A stretch of 64,000 bases of DNA, taken from positions 53,148-117,147 of the forward strand of contig JADBKP010000011.1 of assembly GCA_014896315.1 (NCBI GenBank), written 5' to 3'. The translations under genes were made by a program, and so were the position numbers. This document shows positions 43,210 to 52,967 of this stretch, in pieces. Numbering within the stretch: position 1 is the stretch's first letter; every line of letters starts with the position of its first letter. The notes under the pieces were generated by a model, which was not told the origin of the DNA, searched no databases, and saw only the letters and a list, made by a program, of their open reading frames with translations. The stretch is from Limnochordales bacterium (lineage in GTDB: Bacteria; Bacillota; Limnochordia; Limnochordales; DUMU01).

Positions 43210-43524
43210 ATGAAAATCGAGGGGTTGATACGTGTCGAGTTGAGCCCGGAGGAACTGGGTTGGAAGAATGAGGTAGCATACCTGCAGGGTGTCCGAAGTA
43301 CGATGTCCGGGCCGGCCGGCACTAGCCCCCAAGAGGACGAGTCGCTGGCTGTTCAGGTCGAGAGGGTGAAGGACCTCGTCAGGGAAACCCTGGTTCGCTC
43401 CTTGACTGAGGCAGCCATAGCCAAAATGGTGCTATATACGGAAGGCTCGAGCGTACGATTGATGGCTCTGGTGGAGACGGAGTCCGGCCTTCCCTCGCAG
43501 CCAGTCGGGACGCCGGCCGATTGA
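43210..43524 (+). CDS. Small protein, unknown function
   Basis: A 104-residue protein I do not recognise. ATG 43210 lies five bases after GGGAGGTG; the frame is open further upstream without a good ribosome-binding site. Visible features: an N-terminal MKIEGLIRVELSPEELGW, a central polar region, an amphipathic helix VERVKDLVRETLVRSLTEAAI and a strand pair KMVLYTEGSSVRLMALVETE. No signal or membrane segment. It lies 69 bases before the glycosyltransferase gene and could be part of that transcript. Confidence 0.55.
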   Translation: MKIEGLIRVELSPEELGWKNEVAYLQGVRSTMSGPAGTSPQEDESLAVQVERVKDLVRETLVRSLTEAAIAKMVLYTEGSSVRLMALVETESGLPSQPVGTPAD

Positions 43525-43593
43525 TTGCGAGTTATCAGTAACAGTTGTAAAATAAGGCAGCCGCCACCACTGGCTTGCTGGGGAGGGAGAGGG

Positions 43594-44388
43594 ATGACGG
43601 GGTTCGGTGGTCGGGCTGCCAAAGAGCCCAAGAAGCCGTTGGTTGTGATTCCCGTCTACAACGAAAGAAGGTCGGTCCGGAACGTCTTGAGCGAGCTCTT
43701 CCGTCATTATGACGGGGAGGTTCTGGCCGTTGACGACGGATCTACTGACGGTACGGCTCAAGAACTGGCGCGTTTCCCTGGAGTGCAGGTACTCCGTCAT
43801 GCCACCAATCTCGGTTATGGCAGGGCCTTGCGAGACGGATTCGAGTATGCCATCCGTCTGGGCCACGACGTGGTGGTGACCATGGACTGCGACGAGCAAC
43901 ACGAACCAGCGCAAGTTCCGGTCTTCCTCGAGCGCCTGGCCCAGACGGATGCTGACATAATCTCGGGCTCCCGCTATCTGAAAGAGCCGACCGCCGCGGA
44001 GCTTCAACATGTACCCCCGGAACGGCGACATATCAACAGCCTGATCACCAATCTGCTCAATACTCTCTGTGGCTGGCAGCTTACCGATGCGTTCTGCGGC
44101 TTTAAAGCGTATCGCGTCGATGCTCTGCGCCGTCTTCGGCTTGATGAGGACGGGTACGGCTTTCCACTTCAGCTCTGGTTGCAGGCATGGCAAGCTGGTT
44201 TGCGCATCGAAGAGCTGGCAGTCCCCCTGATCTACAAGCCCAACTTTGAGCGGAGTTTTGGCCGCGGATTGGACGATACCCGAACGCGGCTGAGCTATTA
44301 TCTGCGGGTCATCGGACGCGAGCTTGAGCAAATCAGCAGGATGAATGCCCTGTCCGTGCCCGCTTGTAACTGCAAGGAGCAGGCATAG
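43594..44388 (+). CDS. Family 2 glycosyltransferase (dolichol-phosphate mannosyltransferase-like)
   Basis: A 264-residue GT2 enzyme. The N-terminal half has the nucleotide-sugar fold with PLVVIPVYNERRSV, LAVDDGSTDGTAQEL, LRHATNLGYGRALRDGFEYA and the metal-binding region VTMDCDEQHEP (DxD-like DCD), then ISGSRYL and DAFCGFKAYRVDAL, as in polyprenyl-phosphate sugar transferases. No C-terminal membrane helices are seen. ATG 43594 follows GGGAGGGAGAGGG. The stop is 2 bases before the PIG-L deacetylase gene, so the two are in one transcript. In bacillithiol synthesis the glycosyltransferase is GT4 (BshA), so this would be a different acceptor chemistry. Confidence 0.88.
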   Translation: MTGFGGRAAKEPKKPLVVIPVYNERRSVRNVLSELFRHYDGEVLAVDDGSTDGTAQELARFPGVQVLRHATNLGYGRALRDGFEYAIRLGHDVVVTMDCDEQHEPAQVPVFLERLAQTDADIISGSRYLKEPTAAELQHVPPERRHINSLITNLLNTLCGWQLTDAFCGFKAYRVDALRRLRLDEDGYGFPLQLWLQAWQAGLRIEELAVPLIYKPNFERSFGRGLDDTRTRLSYYLRVIGRELEQISRMNALSVPACNCKEQA

Positions 44389-44390
44389 AG

Positions 44391-45110
44391 ATGAAGGATG
44401 TTTATGTTCATGTCGGCGATTTGGAACCCGTGGACATATTGGCAGTAGGGGCGCATCCTGATGACGTTGAGATAGCTATGGCCGGAACCATTCTGGTAGC
44501 GGAGGCAGAAGGCTTCCGTGTGGGAGTGGTGGACTTGACCAATGGTGAGCCGACCCCGTTTGGTTCGGTGGAAACCAGAATGGCCGAGGCCCGGGCGGCG
44601 GCAGCCGCGTTAGGAGTGGTCTTCCGGGCGACACTGCCCTTTCCCAACCGCTACCTGCAGGATACGCGGGAAGTGCGGGAGATGCTGGCAGGGATCATCC
44701 GGCTGACGCGGCCGCGTTGGCTTTTTGTTCACTATTGGGAAGATGCCCATCCGGATCATTTGGCCGCCCAGGCGGCCAGTGAGGCCGCCCGATTCTACAC
44801 CAAGCTGACCCGCGTTGAGCTGGCAGGGGAACCGTACTGGCCCGAGCGGGTATTTCATTTCTTTAGCACTCATATCCGCAAACACCCCGACCCGGACTTC
44901 ATAGTGGACATATCTTCCTATCTCGATCGCAAATTAGAGATTCTTCGGCTCTACGAGAGCCAGTTTGTCACAGGGCGGCCGAACAACCCGTTCTTTGATA
45001 CTATAGCTACCAGGGCCAGGTATTTCGGCGGGCTTATCGGTCGTGTTGCCGGTGAGCCTTTCGTCACCCGGGAGAAGATCGGGTTGGCATCGTTGCGAGG
45101 TTTGATCTGA
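44391..45110 (+). CDS. PIG-L family deacetylase, BshB1-like
   Basis: A 239-residue zinc-dependent N-acetyl sugar deacetylase. Metal-binding motifs AHPDDVEIAMAG (AHPDDE class) at residues 21-32 and HYWEDAHPDHLAA (HPDH) near 120 are intact. DLTNGEPTPFGSVETR and LPFPNRYLQDT are strongly like BshB1, which deacetylates GlcNAc-malate in bacillithiol synthesis. The tail FFDTIATRARYFGGLIG with GEPFVTREKIGLASL is also typical. It follows the GT2 gene by 2 bases and precedes a BshC-like gene by 109, suggesting a thiol or amino-sugar conjugate pathway. Assignment to BshB1 is by pattern. Confidence 0.87.
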   Translation: MKDVYVHVGDLEPVDILAVGAHPDDVEIAMAGTILVAEAEGFRVGVVDLTNGEPTPFGSVETRMAEARAAAAALGVVFRATLPFPNRYLQDTREVREMLAGIIRLTRPRWLFVHYWEDAHPDHLAAQAASEAARFYTKLTRVELAGEPYWPERVFHFFSTHIRKHPDPDFIVDISSYLDRKLEILRLYESQFVTGRPNNPFFDTIATRARYFGGLIGRVAGEPFVTREKIGLASLRGLI

Positions 45111-45219
45111 CCAATCCAGCTTCCGCCCAGACCAGGCCAATGCACCCGGGCCCGGGGCTGGGCCGGTAAACGGCTTAAAGATCCGAGCTACGAAACGCCC
45201 GAACCAGAGGTGAATAGTA

Positions 45220-47016
45220 TTGGAGCAAACCCGGACGCGGCAGGACGGCGACTACCAGATTCCTGCCTCCGATGGTGAACTGCTTGTCGATCCCGCCCCG
45301 GCCTGTTGGCGGCAGACCCTGAGAGAGAATCGGGAACGGGTGCGAGAGATGGCTACCCAGCCGGGACCTGCCGGACTGACCTTTGGGGAGATTTCGACGG
45401 CGGTCCGCCGGCGCGCCCTCGCGCTTGCTCGTCACTACACCCGGTTGTTTGGGGATGACCGGCTGACGGCTGAAGGTAGAGAGGATTCCCCGGACTCACC
45501 CCTGCTTGCCACGGGACACCAGCCTCTCTTCTACCACCCTGGCATCTGGGCTAAGAATGTCGTGCTGTCACTGGCGGCAAAAGAGCTGCAGCTGGAGGAA
45601 GGCATTACACCGCTTCTGATCAATCTGGTCGTTGATTCCGACGCGGCCGAGGGACTGGTGGTTGCGGTTCCGGAGTACTCGCCCGCGGATTCTGGTCCGA
45701 GCTGGCGGGTTGTTCAGCATCCCGTTCCGGTCGAACGCCAACTCCCGTTCGAGTCGCTTCTGCCCCCGACTGCAGAGGAGCTGACCGGATGGGTAGACCA
45801 GATCACCCGGACACTGGCCGCCGTCAACCAGCCGGGCCTGGTTGCGAGATGGCAGGCCGCCCGAACCCTGCTCACCGACGCTGCCCGCCCTTCAGAAGCA
45901 GGAGAGAGACCGGAACGCTGGACGGTCGCCGAATGGACGACTGCGGTGCGCCGCCGGTGGGAAAGGGGTGTGGGGGAGAATGTCCCCCGCTACCTTGACC
46001 TTCCCATTTCCTGGCTGGCTCGTACACCTGAGTTCTTCTGGTACGCGCTGGATATATTTGCCCGGGCTGAGATCTTCCATTCCGTTTATAACAGGGAGCT
46101 GGCCGAGTACCGGCGCAACCGACGAATCCGTTCCCGGGCCAATCCTTTTCCCGATCTTCTGGCCGGCGATGACTTCTGGGAGCTTCCTTTCTGGCTGCTC
46201 GCGCCGGCTGCAGGTGCCGGCACAGGCCGCCCACGTACCCCGCTTGCCTGTCGCCGGCTGGCCGGTGGCGAGATGCTGATCTACCCCCTCACTCGGGCAA
46301 GCGGGAGAGGAGGCGAGGCGGAAGGGGTACGTCTGCCGGCACCCCCCGGGCCGGGGGCGACCGCCGTGCGCGAATGGGAAAGGTGGAGGCAAGAGGCCTG
46401 GGAGATATGGCAGGCCTCCGGGTGGGAACTCCGTCCGAAGGCCGTCACCCTCACCCTCTTTGTCCGCATGACCCTGGCAGACCTTTTCATCCATGGCGTT
46501 GGTGGTGGCCGGTACGATCGGGTGACGGAAGCGGTGGCCCTCTCCTTCTATGGCATCCCCCTTCCCGCAGCGGCGGTGGTTTCCTTTACAGCCCATCTTG
46601 CCCTGCCGGTGGGTATGGGGGCGGCGGAGAAGCTGAGGCTGTTGCGGGTAAAGCGGCGTGAGCTGGAGCAGAATCCCCAGCGCCACCTCGACCTGTTAAC
46701 TGATCCGCAGGTACGGGAGAGGGCGAGTGAGTTGGCCCGCATCAAGGATCAACTGATCGCCCGCCTCGCGACTGCTGCGCGGCAAGAGAAGAAGACCCTT
46801 GCCCAGCAGTTAAGCCGGGTTACGGGCTCCCTTGCTGAGCTTTTTGCGCCGGTCCTTGCCGGGCTGGATGCCGAGATCGCTCATCTCGAAATACGTGTAC
46901 TGGAGGAGGAAGTAGGGAGCTTTCGCGAGTATCCCTTCTTCTTGTATGACCCGGCCCGTATCTACGCGCAGATTAGAGCGAGATGGGGGAAACTTCGCGA
47001 CAAAGAACCAGAGTAA
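45220..47016 (+). CDS. BshC-like protein (putative cysteine-adding enzyme relative)
   Basis: A 598-residue cytoplasmic protein related to BshC, the enzyme that adds cysteine to glucosamine-malate in bacillithiol synthesis. It is divergent: the BshC nucleotide-like motif TGQQPGLxxGP is replaced by LLATGHQPLFYHPGIWAKN near residue 99, a form I recall from Planctomycete hypothetical proteins. Later features are PAYLDLPxSWLA-like text (RYLDLPISWLARTPEFFWY), LFVRMTLADLFIHGVGGGRYDRVTE, and a C-terminal coiled coil (about 470-570), all in BshC order. TTG 45220 lies six bases after AGAGGTGA. The gene context (PIG-L upstream) supports a bacillithiol-like role, but the substrate is inferred only. Confidence 0.72.
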   Translation: MEQTRTRQDGDYQIPASDGELLVDPAPACWRQTLRENRERVREMATQPGPAGLTFGEISTAVRRRALALARHYTRLFGDDRLTAEGREDSPDSPLLATGHQPLFYHPGIWAKNVVLSLAAKELQLEEGITPLLINLVVDSDAAEGLVVAVPEYSPADSGPSWRVVQHPVPVERQLPFESLLPPTAEELTGWVDQITRTLAAVNQPGLVARWQAARTLLTDAARPSEAGERPERWTVAEWTTAVRRRWERGVGENVPRYLDLPISWLARTPEFFWYALDIFARAEIFHSVYNRELAEYRRNRRIRSRANPFPDLLAGDDFWELPFWLLAPAAGAGTGRPRTPLACRRLAGGEMLIYPLTRASGRGGEAEGVRLPAPPGPGATAVREWERWRQEAWEIWQASGWELRPKAVTLTLFVRMTLADLFIHGVGGGRYDRVTEAVALSFYGIPLPAAAVVSFTAHLALPVGMGAAEKLRLLRVKRRELEQNPQRHLDLLTDPQVRERASELARIKDQLIARLATAARQEKKTLAQQLSRVTGSLAELFAPVLAGLDAEIAHLEIRVLEEEVGSFREYPFFLYDPARIYAQIRARWGKLRDKEPE

Positions 47017-47091
47017 AGCCGGAGGATACGGGCAGCAGGGCGGGAGCGGCCCCCGCCCGGGAGTACGCAAGACAAAGAGAGAGGGAGTCAC

Positions 47092-47892
47092 ATGGAGACA
47101 GCAAAGGAAGCGAAACCGCAGGCGGAGATCGGGATCTTTGGCGGCTCCGGGTTCTACCAATTGCTGGAGAATGCCCGGGAGATCTGGGTGGAAACTCCTT
47201 ACGGCGCCCCGAGCGACCGGATTGCCGTTGGTGAACTGGCAGGCCGACAGGTTGCCTTCCTGCCCCGGCACGGCAAAGACCATCGTTACCCGCCGCACCG
47301 CATCAACTACCGGGCCAACTTATGGGCCATGAAGGAGCTGGGCGTTACCAGGATCATCGGTCCGTGCGCCGCGGGCAGCCTGCAACCGCACATCAAGCCG
47401 GGGGACTTCGTTTTTTGTGATCAGTTTGTCAACCGGACCTGGGGGCGGGAGGACACTTTCTGTGAAGGTCCGATTGTCACCCATGTTTCCGCCGCCGACC
47501 CCTACTGCGCCGAGATGCGGCAAGTGGCGCAGGAGGCGGCCCGGGCGTTAGGTTATCGTTATCACGAGCGGGGTACGGTGGTTGTCATCCAGGGGCCGCG
47601 GTTTTCCACCCGGGCAGAAAGTCGTGAGTTTCGCCAGCATGGCTGGGAAGTGATTAACATGACCCAGTATCCTGAGGTGATCCTCGCCCGGGAGCTGGGC
47701 ATCTGCTACCTGAATATATCACTGATAACCGACCACGACGTAGGCGTCGAGGATGAGCCGGGGGTCAACCCGGTATCGCACGAAGAAGTCTTGCGGGTCT
47801 TTGCGGCTAATAATGAGCGCCTCAAACATCTGCTGGCCGAGGTGGTACGGAGGCTGCCGGCGGGACGGTGCCGGACCTGCCAGGCCGGGTAG
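47092..47892 (+). CDS. S-methyl-5'-thioadenosine/purine nucleoside phosphorylase
   Basis: A 266-residue MTAP/PNP-family phosphorylase. Visible signatures are IGIFGGSGFYQLL (phosphate site), PRHGKDHRYPPHRINYRANLW-type region near residue 62, GPCAAGSLQPHIKPGDFVFCDQF, VVIQGPRFSTRAESREF and VINMTQYPEVILARELG, then LITDHDVGVEDE. It would cleave methylthioadenosine (from polyamine or SAM-using reactions) to adenine and methylthioribose-1-phosphate; some relatives prefer 6-oxopurine nucleosides, and the base-contact residues do not let me choose. GAGGGAG precedes ATG 47092. It complements metNIQ, metK and ahcY in methionine/SAM turnover. Confidence 0.9.
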   Translation: METAKEAKPQAEIGIFGGSGFYQLLENAREIWVETPYGAPSDRIAVGELAGRQVAFLPRHGKDHRYPPHRINYRANLWAMKELGVTRIIGPCAAGSLQPHIKPGDFVFCDQFVNRTWGREDTFCEGPIVTHVSAADPYCAEMRQVAQEAARALGYRYHERGTVVVIQGPRFSTRAESREFRQHGWEVINMTQYPEVILARELGICYLNISLITDHDVGVEDEPGVNPVSHEEVLRVFAANNERLKHLLAEVVRRLPAGRCRTCQAG

Positions 47893-48257
47893 GTCTAAGG
47901 TCGAGCGCGACGGTACCGCGTCGGATCCTATGGGCCGGCGGAGATATAGTCAGGGGTATCTGCGCATAGGATTTACTACCCCCTACCCCAAACCCCTGGA
48001 AGAGGCGCTAGAGCTCCAAGAGCCTGCGCCTCTTCGCTTTGCACGAATTTAGGATACGGGGCTCACTCAGATGCCACCGGCGACCGACACACGCTCCTGC
48101 AGCAGTGAGTACTATGTAAGGACCAGTAGGGTTCTGTGTCCGCAAGGCTCCAGGATGCAAGACCACTGCTCAGCGGGGGCGGGGTGGACGACGGAAGGGG
48201 TGCTCCGCTCCTGACGGGTCCTCCCAAGAAGGGGGGATCTCATTAGGAGGCCGGGCT
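47893..48257 (+). other. Intergenic region with one strong inverted repeat
   Basis: 365 bases without a supported gene. GAAGAGGCGC (47999-48008) pairs with GCGCCTCTTC (48026-48035), a perfect 10-bp stem with a 17-base loop, followed by GCTTTGC; it may terminate the phosphorylase transcript, though the T-run is weak. Nearer the next gene CCTCCC-AAGAA-GGGGGG forms a short hairpin before the TAGGAGG site. No clear promoter was identified. Confidence 0.55.
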
Positions 48258-48578
48258 ATGTGGCGGTTTGGGTCGCCCCAACTCTTTACAACCGATACCG
48301 GTGGGCAAGGTTCGGCCGGCAAACGGTTTGAGCCTTCCCGCCAGCAAGCCGGCAAGGCGGAAGCCGAGGAGATTCTGGCCCATCTTACGCCGCGAGAGCG
48401 TGAGGTGCTGGCACTCATGGCGAAGGGCTATAATAACCGAGAGATTGCCAGCACACTGTTCATCAGTATGCATACGGTGAAGAATCACATAAGCAGCATC
48501 TATCGTAAGCTGGGTACGGGAGACCGGACGCGTGTGGTACTGATGGCAGTAAGGGCCGGGCTTGTCAGCCTTAATTGA
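48258..48578 (+). CDS. Stand-alone LuxR-type HTH regulator, GerE-like
   Basis: A 106-residue DNA-binding protein consisting of a 40-residue polar leader and one LuxR/GerE helix-turn-helix: HLTPREREVLALMAKGYNNR, then EIASTLFISMHTVKNHISSI and YRKLGTGDRTRVVLMA. The TxREREV opening and TVKNHxxxIxxKL recognition helix are diagnostic. No receiver domain is present, as in GerE, the late spore-coat regulator of Bacillus (74 residues), so a sporulation role is possible; other stand-alone LuxR proteins exist. TAGGAGG lies seven bases before ATG 48258. The downstream recD2 start lies about 100 bases beyond the stop. Confidence 0.85.
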   Translation: MWRFGSPQLFTTDTGGQGSAGKRFEPSRQQAGKAEAEEILAHLTPREREVLALMAKGYNNREIASTLFISMHTVKNHISSIYRKLGTGDRTRVVLMAVRAGLVSLN

Positions 48579-48679
48579 ACCCCGAAGCTGTCTTGTTCGC
48601 GCGAAAAGGAAAGCTCCGGCAGAGTGACGAAACAAAACTAAACACGGTCAGGATTGACGCGAGCTACGGAGGGAGCAGG

Positions 48680-51154
48680 GTGGCGATAGTTTTGGAAGGG
48701 TCGGTGGAGCACATCACTTTTCGGGACCCCGCCACCCTTTTTACTGTTGCCCGTCTGCGGCCTACTCAGCCGGCCCTGGGGGAGGCCGTGGTATTCGTGG
48801 GCCGGTTTGTTGCGATAAATCCCGGGGATCGCCTTCGCCTGTGGGGAGGATGGGAGACGCACCCGCAGTACGGGCGTCAGTTCCACGTAGAAGAGTATCA
48901 GGTCCTGGCTCCCGAAACCCTCAAGGGGATCGAAGCGTATCTCGCCTCTGGCCGTCTGCAGGGGGTGGGGCCTGCCACCGCCCGTCGCCTGGTCAAGGCT
49001 TTCGGCCTGGACACCCTGCGAGTGCTGGCCGAGGAGCCCGAGCGCGTGAAAGAAGTTGAAGGCATCGGTACCCGGCGAGCGGAGGCGATCATCCGTTCGT
49101 TTCAGGCTGAAAGGGCATTGCAGCAGGTAATGATCTTCCTGCAGGGCCATGGCGTGTCACAGGCCTATGCTCTGCGCATCTTCAGGTGCTACGGACCGCG
49201 CGCGGTAGAAGTAGTCCGGCAGAACCCCTACCGCCTGGCCCGCGACGTGCATGGTATCGGGTTTCAGATTGCCGACCGGATCGCCCGCAGCCTTGGCTTT
49301 GCCGCCGACGCGGAGGAGAGGTTGGCGGCCGGGCTGTTTTACACCCTGGAAGAGGCTGTGGAAGCAGGACATCTCTTTTTGCCCCGCCGCCGCCTGCTGA
49401 CCGAGACCACCCGCCTGCTCAAGCTGGAGAGGGAAGAACTGCTCCCACCGGTACTCGACCGACTTCTTGCCGACGGCGAGCTGGTCGCCGAGCCCTTCGA
49501 AGGCGACGAAGGTGAGGCCATTTACCTGCGCAACTGGTGGCAGCGGGAAGAGGATGTGGCCGTTCGCCTGCACCGGCTTCTCGACCGTGCCTCTGCGCTC
49601 CCCCTCTTCCGGGAGAGCGCGGGGGAGGCGGTAAGAGATTGGGAGAAACGGGAAGGGATCTCCCTCTCGCCCGAACAGCGGGCCGCCGTGGAGAAGAGCC
49701 TCCATTCGGGTTGCGTGGTTATTACCGGTGGTCCGGGGACTGGCAAGACCACGTTGCTGCGCTGCCTTGTCGCGCTCTGGCAGGCGGCAGGAGTGCGCTT
49801 TGCCCTGGCGGCGCCCACGGGGCGGGCGGCACGCCGGCTGGCGGAGGCCACCGGCTGTCCGGCCCGCACACTTCACCGACTGCTTGAGTTCGGACGGCAG
49901 GAAGATGGGGAAGGGTTTGGTTTTCGCCGCAACGAGAGACGGCCACTCGAGGTGGAAGCAGTAGTAGTAGACGAGGTTTCCATGCTCGACATAGGTCTGG
50001 CAGATGCTTTGCTCCGTGCCCTGCCCAGGAGCAGCCAGCTCATTCTGGTAGGGGATGCAGACCAGTTGCCCTCTGTTGGTCCGGGCCAGTTTCTCAGTGA
50101 TCTCATAGCCTCCGGCCGGGTGCCGGTGGTCCGTCTGACCCGCGTCTACCGGCAGGCGGAGGCGAGCGGCATTGTGGTGAACGCCCACCGTATCAACCAG
50201 GGCTATCTGCCCCGCTGGGGCTTTCGCGATTTCTTCCTGGTGGAGTGCTCAGAACCGGAGCAGGTGGCGGAGATGGTGGTAGAGTACGCCGCCCGCCGGA
50301 TTCCGGCCGCCTTCGGCTGGACGGGGGAGGGGGTCTGCGAGGCCATACAGGTGCTGACCCCTATGCGCAGGGGAAAGGTTGGGGTGGACGAGCTCAACCT
50401 CCGCCTGCAGGAAGTGTTCAATCCTCCCGGAGCGGACAAGCCCGAGCTGCAACGGGGCTCCTACCGCTTCCGCCTGGGAGATAAAGTGATGCAGGTGCGC
50501 AACGACTACCGGCAGCCGTGGGTACGCATCCGTGATGATGAAGAAAGAGTGTCGCCGGGCACACCCCGTCTGGCGGAACTATTGCAGTTCCTGCAAAGAG
50601 TGCGCTGGGCTGCCACCTCCTCCGACGACGAGACGGACGACGGATCGCCCTTTGATGGTGAACGCGAGGCAGAAGAAGAGGCGAATGCCGATCGGCAGGG
50701 GGTCGGCACAGCTCCGGAAGCCGTCCCGGAGCGGGGTGAAGGTGTTTTCAACGGGGAACTCGGTCGCATCGTCGCGGTAGATCCCACCCGTCATGAGTTG
50801 GCGGTCTTGTTTGATGATGGGCGTCTGGCGATCTACAGCGGCGACGAGCTCGACCAGCTGGTGCTGGCGTACGCCACCACAGTTCACAAGAGTCAGGGGA
50901 ACGAATTTCCAGCGGTGGTTTTCCCGGTGACCTTCACTGCTCCGACCCTGATGAGTCGCCACCTGCTGTACACGGCTATCACCCGCGCCAAGCGGGTATG
51001 CGTCCTGGTGGGAGAGAAAAGGGCACTGGCCGTTTATGTACGCCGGGGCGAGCAGGAAAGACGATTTACCCTGCTCGCCCGCCGGCTACAAGCGCTTCAA
51101 CCCCGCAGCGAGACGACCTGCGGGCCTTCGTCAAAGAGCTGTGTCGACAGGTAG
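48680..51154 (+). CDS. recD2: ATP-dependent DNA helicase RecD2
   Basis: An 824-residue SF1B helicase of the RecD2 type, a 5'-3' helicase acting in repair without RecBC. Order: N-terminal OB-like region (to about 80), helix-hairpin-helix repeats ([45 protein letters not shown]), then the motor: GGPGTGKTT (about residue 350), [43 protein letters not shown] and YTAITRAKR. An acidic low-complexity insert ([19 protein letters not shown], about residues 655-690) interrupts the C-terminal SH3-like region. GTG 48680 follows GGAGGGAG; an upstream in-frame TTG overlapping the regulator stop lacks a site. Its 3' end overlaps cysK by 58 bases, antiparallel. Confidence 0.93.
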   Translation: MAIVLEGSVEHITFRDPATLFTVARLRPTQPALGEAVVFVGRFVAINPGDRLRLWGGWETHPQYGRQFHVEEYQVLAPETLKGIEAYLASGRLQGVGPATARRLVKAFGLDTLRVLAEEPERVKEVEGIGTRRAEAIIRSFQAERALQQVMIFLQGHGVSQAYALRIFRCYGPRAVEVVRQNPYRLARDVHGIGFQIADRIARSLGFAADAEERLAAGLFYTLEEAVEAGHLFLPRRRLLTETTRLLKLEREELLPPVLDRLLADGELVAEPFEGDEGEAIYLRNWWQREEDVAVRLHRLLDRASALPLFRESAGEAVRDWEKREGISLSPEQRAAVEKSLHSGCVVITGGPGTGKTTLLRCLVALWQAAGVRFALAAPTGRAARRLAEATGCPARTLHRLLEFGRQEDGEGFGFRRNERRPLEVEAVVVDEVSMLDIGLADALLRALPRSSQLILVGDADQLPSVGPGQFLSDLIASGRVPVVRLTRVYRQAEASGIVVNAHRINQGYLPRWGFRDFFLVECSEPEQVAEMVVEYAARRIPAAFGWTGEGVCEAIQVLTPMRRGKVGVDELNLRLQEVFNPPGADKPELQRGSYRFRLGDKVMQVRNDYRQPWVRIRDDEERVSPGTPRLAELLQFLQRVRWAATSSDDETDDGSPFDGEREAEEEANADRQGVGTAPEAVPERGEGVFNGELGRIVAVDPTRHELAVLFDDGRLAIYSGDELDQLVLAYATTVHKSQGNEFPAVVFPVTFTAPTLMSRHLLYTAITRAKRVCVLVGEKRALAVYVRRGEQERRFTLLARRLQALQPRSETTCGPSSKSCVDR

Positions 51155-52047
51155 CGTTCACCGGTGTCGGGCAGGATGACGACGATCAACTTGCCTTTGT
51201 TTTCAGGGCGGGAGGCGACGATCTCCGCCGCTGTGGCCGCCGCTCCCGAAGAGATACCTACAAGCAAGCCTTCTTCACGGGCCAGGCGGCGTGAGCCATT
51301 GAAAGCCTGTTCATTAGTGATCGTGATTACCTCGTCAATGATCTGTCGGTCCAGGACCCGAGGGACGAAACCGGCGCCGATTCCCTGGATTTTGTGCGGT
51401 CCGGGGGAGCCGCCCGAGAGAACCGGTGAAGCAGCCGGCTCTACAGCCACGACCCGCAGAGAGGGTTTGCGAGCCTTGATCACCTGTCCCACGCCGGTGA
51501 TGGTGCCGCCGGTACCAACACCGGCTACCAGGATATCGATCTTGCCTTCCGTATCCCGCCAGATCTCCTCGGCGGTGGTCCGCCGGTGAATCTCCGGGTT
51601 GGCCGGGTTTTCAAACTGTTGGGGCATGAAGGCGTTGGGATTTTCGGCGACGATCTCCTGGGCCTTCCGGATCGCCCCGGGCATCCCTTCGGACCCGGGG
51701 GTGAGGACGAGCTCGGCTCCGTAGGCCTGCAGGAGCTTGCGGCGCTCAATGCTCATCGTATCGGGCATGGTGAGGATGAGACGATACCCGCGGGCGGCGC
51801 AGACGAAGGCCAGAGCGATGCCGGTGTTGCCGCTGGTCGGCTCGACTATCACACTTCGCCCTGGTTGAATCAGCCCCGCCTCCTCAGCCGCCTTGATCAT
51901 GGCCAGGCCGATCCTGTCCTTCACACTGCCGGCCGGGTTGAAATACTCAAGCTTCCCCACGACTTCGGCGCCGGTCTCGTTGCTGATCCGGTTGAGCCGT
52001 AGCAGGGGGGTGCGACCGATAAGTTCGGTCAGGTTGGAGTAAATCAT
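51097..52047 (-). CDS. cysK: Cysteine synthase A
   Basis: A 316-residue PLP enzyme making L-cysteine from O-acetylserine and sulfide. PLP-binding Lys43 lies in [15 protein letters not shown]; the substrate loop [13 protein letters not shown], the phosphate loop [12 protein letters not shown] and the PLP-ring Ser region [11 protein letters not shown] are all present, and the [11 protein letters not shown] segment is typical of CysK. TAGGAGG lies about ten bases before ATG 52047. Its last 58 bases overlap the recD2 3' end in opposite orientation. It can supply cysteine to the bacillithiol-like genes at 44-47 kb; that link is inference. Confidence 0.95.
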   Translation of the reverse strand: MIYSNLTELIGRTPLLRLNRISNETGAEVVGKLEYFNPAGSVKDRIGLAMIKAAEEAGLIQPGRSVIVEPTSGNTGIALAFVCAARGYRLILTMPDTMSIERRKLLQAYGAELVLTPGSEGMPGAIRKAQEIVAENPNAFMPQQFENPANPEIHRRTTAEEIWRDTEGKIDILVAGVGTGGTITGVGQVIKARKPSLRVVAVEPAASPVLSGGSPGPHKIQGIGAGFVPRVLDRQIIDEVITITNEQAFNGSRRLAREEGLLVGISSGAAATAAEIVASRPENKGKLIVVILPDTGERYLSTQLFDEGPQVVSLRG

Positions 52048-52214
52048 AACTGGAGGGCCTCCTATGTCCTCAGTTTGTGCACTCTAATATTACCATGTCG
52101 CGCCGGGCAATAGCATAAATTCCGATAGAAATACTTAAATATTTGTCCCCGTGGCCCGGTGGCGCTTGCCAGTTGTTGCTGCTTGGCGTAAAATGGAAAA
52201 AAACGGGAAGCGGG

Positions 52215-52967
52215 GTGCCGGCTGTGTGGAGACCGGAAGAGTTCTTCGACAGTGAGAGACTGCGGAGTAGCGGCTTGTGGGAGCTTTTCGCCGCGGGTGA
52301 AAACGTCTGGGAAGCACTGGCGCGGCTGGAAGAGTTTCTGCGCGAGCAGATTGCCAGGGAGCGGGAGCGGGGGACGCTCCGGCAGGGGCGGGTGGCAGAA
52401 GGGGCGTGGGTCGGGCCGGACGTGTACGTCGGTCCTGAGGCGGTGGTCGAGCCTGGTGCCTACATTATTGGGCCGGCCTGGATTGGAGGGAAGGCTGTGG
52501 TCCGCCACGCTGCCTACATCAGGGAGAACGTCTGGATAGCTGATGGGGCACTGGTCGGCCATGCGACTGAGGTCAAAGCTTCGATTTTTCTTGAACGGGC
52601 GCAGGCTCCCCATTTTAACTATGTCGGCGACAGCATCCTCGGCTTCGGTGTCAACTTGGGAGCCGGAACCCGGCTCTCCAATCTCAAGAACGATGGCAGC
52701 GAGGTGACCATCCGCCTGCCCGACGGCAGTGAGATCCGGACGGGGCGGCGTAAGCTCGGGGCTATCTTGGGCGACGGAGTGAAGACAGGCTGCAATGCGG
52801 TGCTCAACCCGGGCACGCTGATCGGTCCGGAGACGCTGGTCTACCCGGGGGCAGTGGTGCGGGGCTATATACCCGGTCACAGCATCGTCAAGGTGCGTCC
52901 GGTGCAGGAGGTGGTTCCCAGGGAAAGCCGGAGCAATGGGGGATTGAGCGGGGAGGTTCGGCACTGA
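52215..52967 (+). CDS. Left-handed beta-helix acyltransferase, GlmU C-terminal-like
   Basis: A 250-residue protein with hexapeptide repeats forming a left-handed beta-helix: GAWVGPDVYVGPEAVVEPGA, IGGKAVVRHAAYIRENVWIA and later GDGVKTGCNAVLNPGTLIGP. APHFNYVGDSILGFGVNLGA and LSNLKNDG parallel the acetyltransferase half of GlmU and related sugar-1-phosphate acetyltransferases (PH..YvGds.iG..vNiGAGt...N). There is no pyrophosphorylase domain. GTG 52215 follows GGGAAG. The stop overlaps the next ATG (TGATG). It may O- or N-acylate a sugar for surface polymers; donor and acceptor unknown. Confidence 0.83.
   Translation: MPAVWRPEEFFDSERLRSSGLWELFAAGENVWEALARLEEFLREQIARERERGTLRQGRVAEGAWVGPDVYVGPEAVVEPGAYIIGPAWIGGKAVVRHAAYIRENVWIADGALVGHATEVKASIFLERAQAPHFNYVGDSILGFGVNLGAGTRLSNLKNDGSEVTIRLPDGSEIRTGRRKLGAILGDGVKTGCNAVLNPGTLIGPETLVYPGAVVRGYIPGHSIVKVRPVQEVVPRESRSNGGLSGEVRH

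Noticed and set aside
48575..48679. Upstream extension of recD2 from a TTG overlapping the regulator stop
   Set aside because: No ribosome-binding site before it and the extra residues are not part of the RecD2 N-terminus; GTG 48680 has a strong site.
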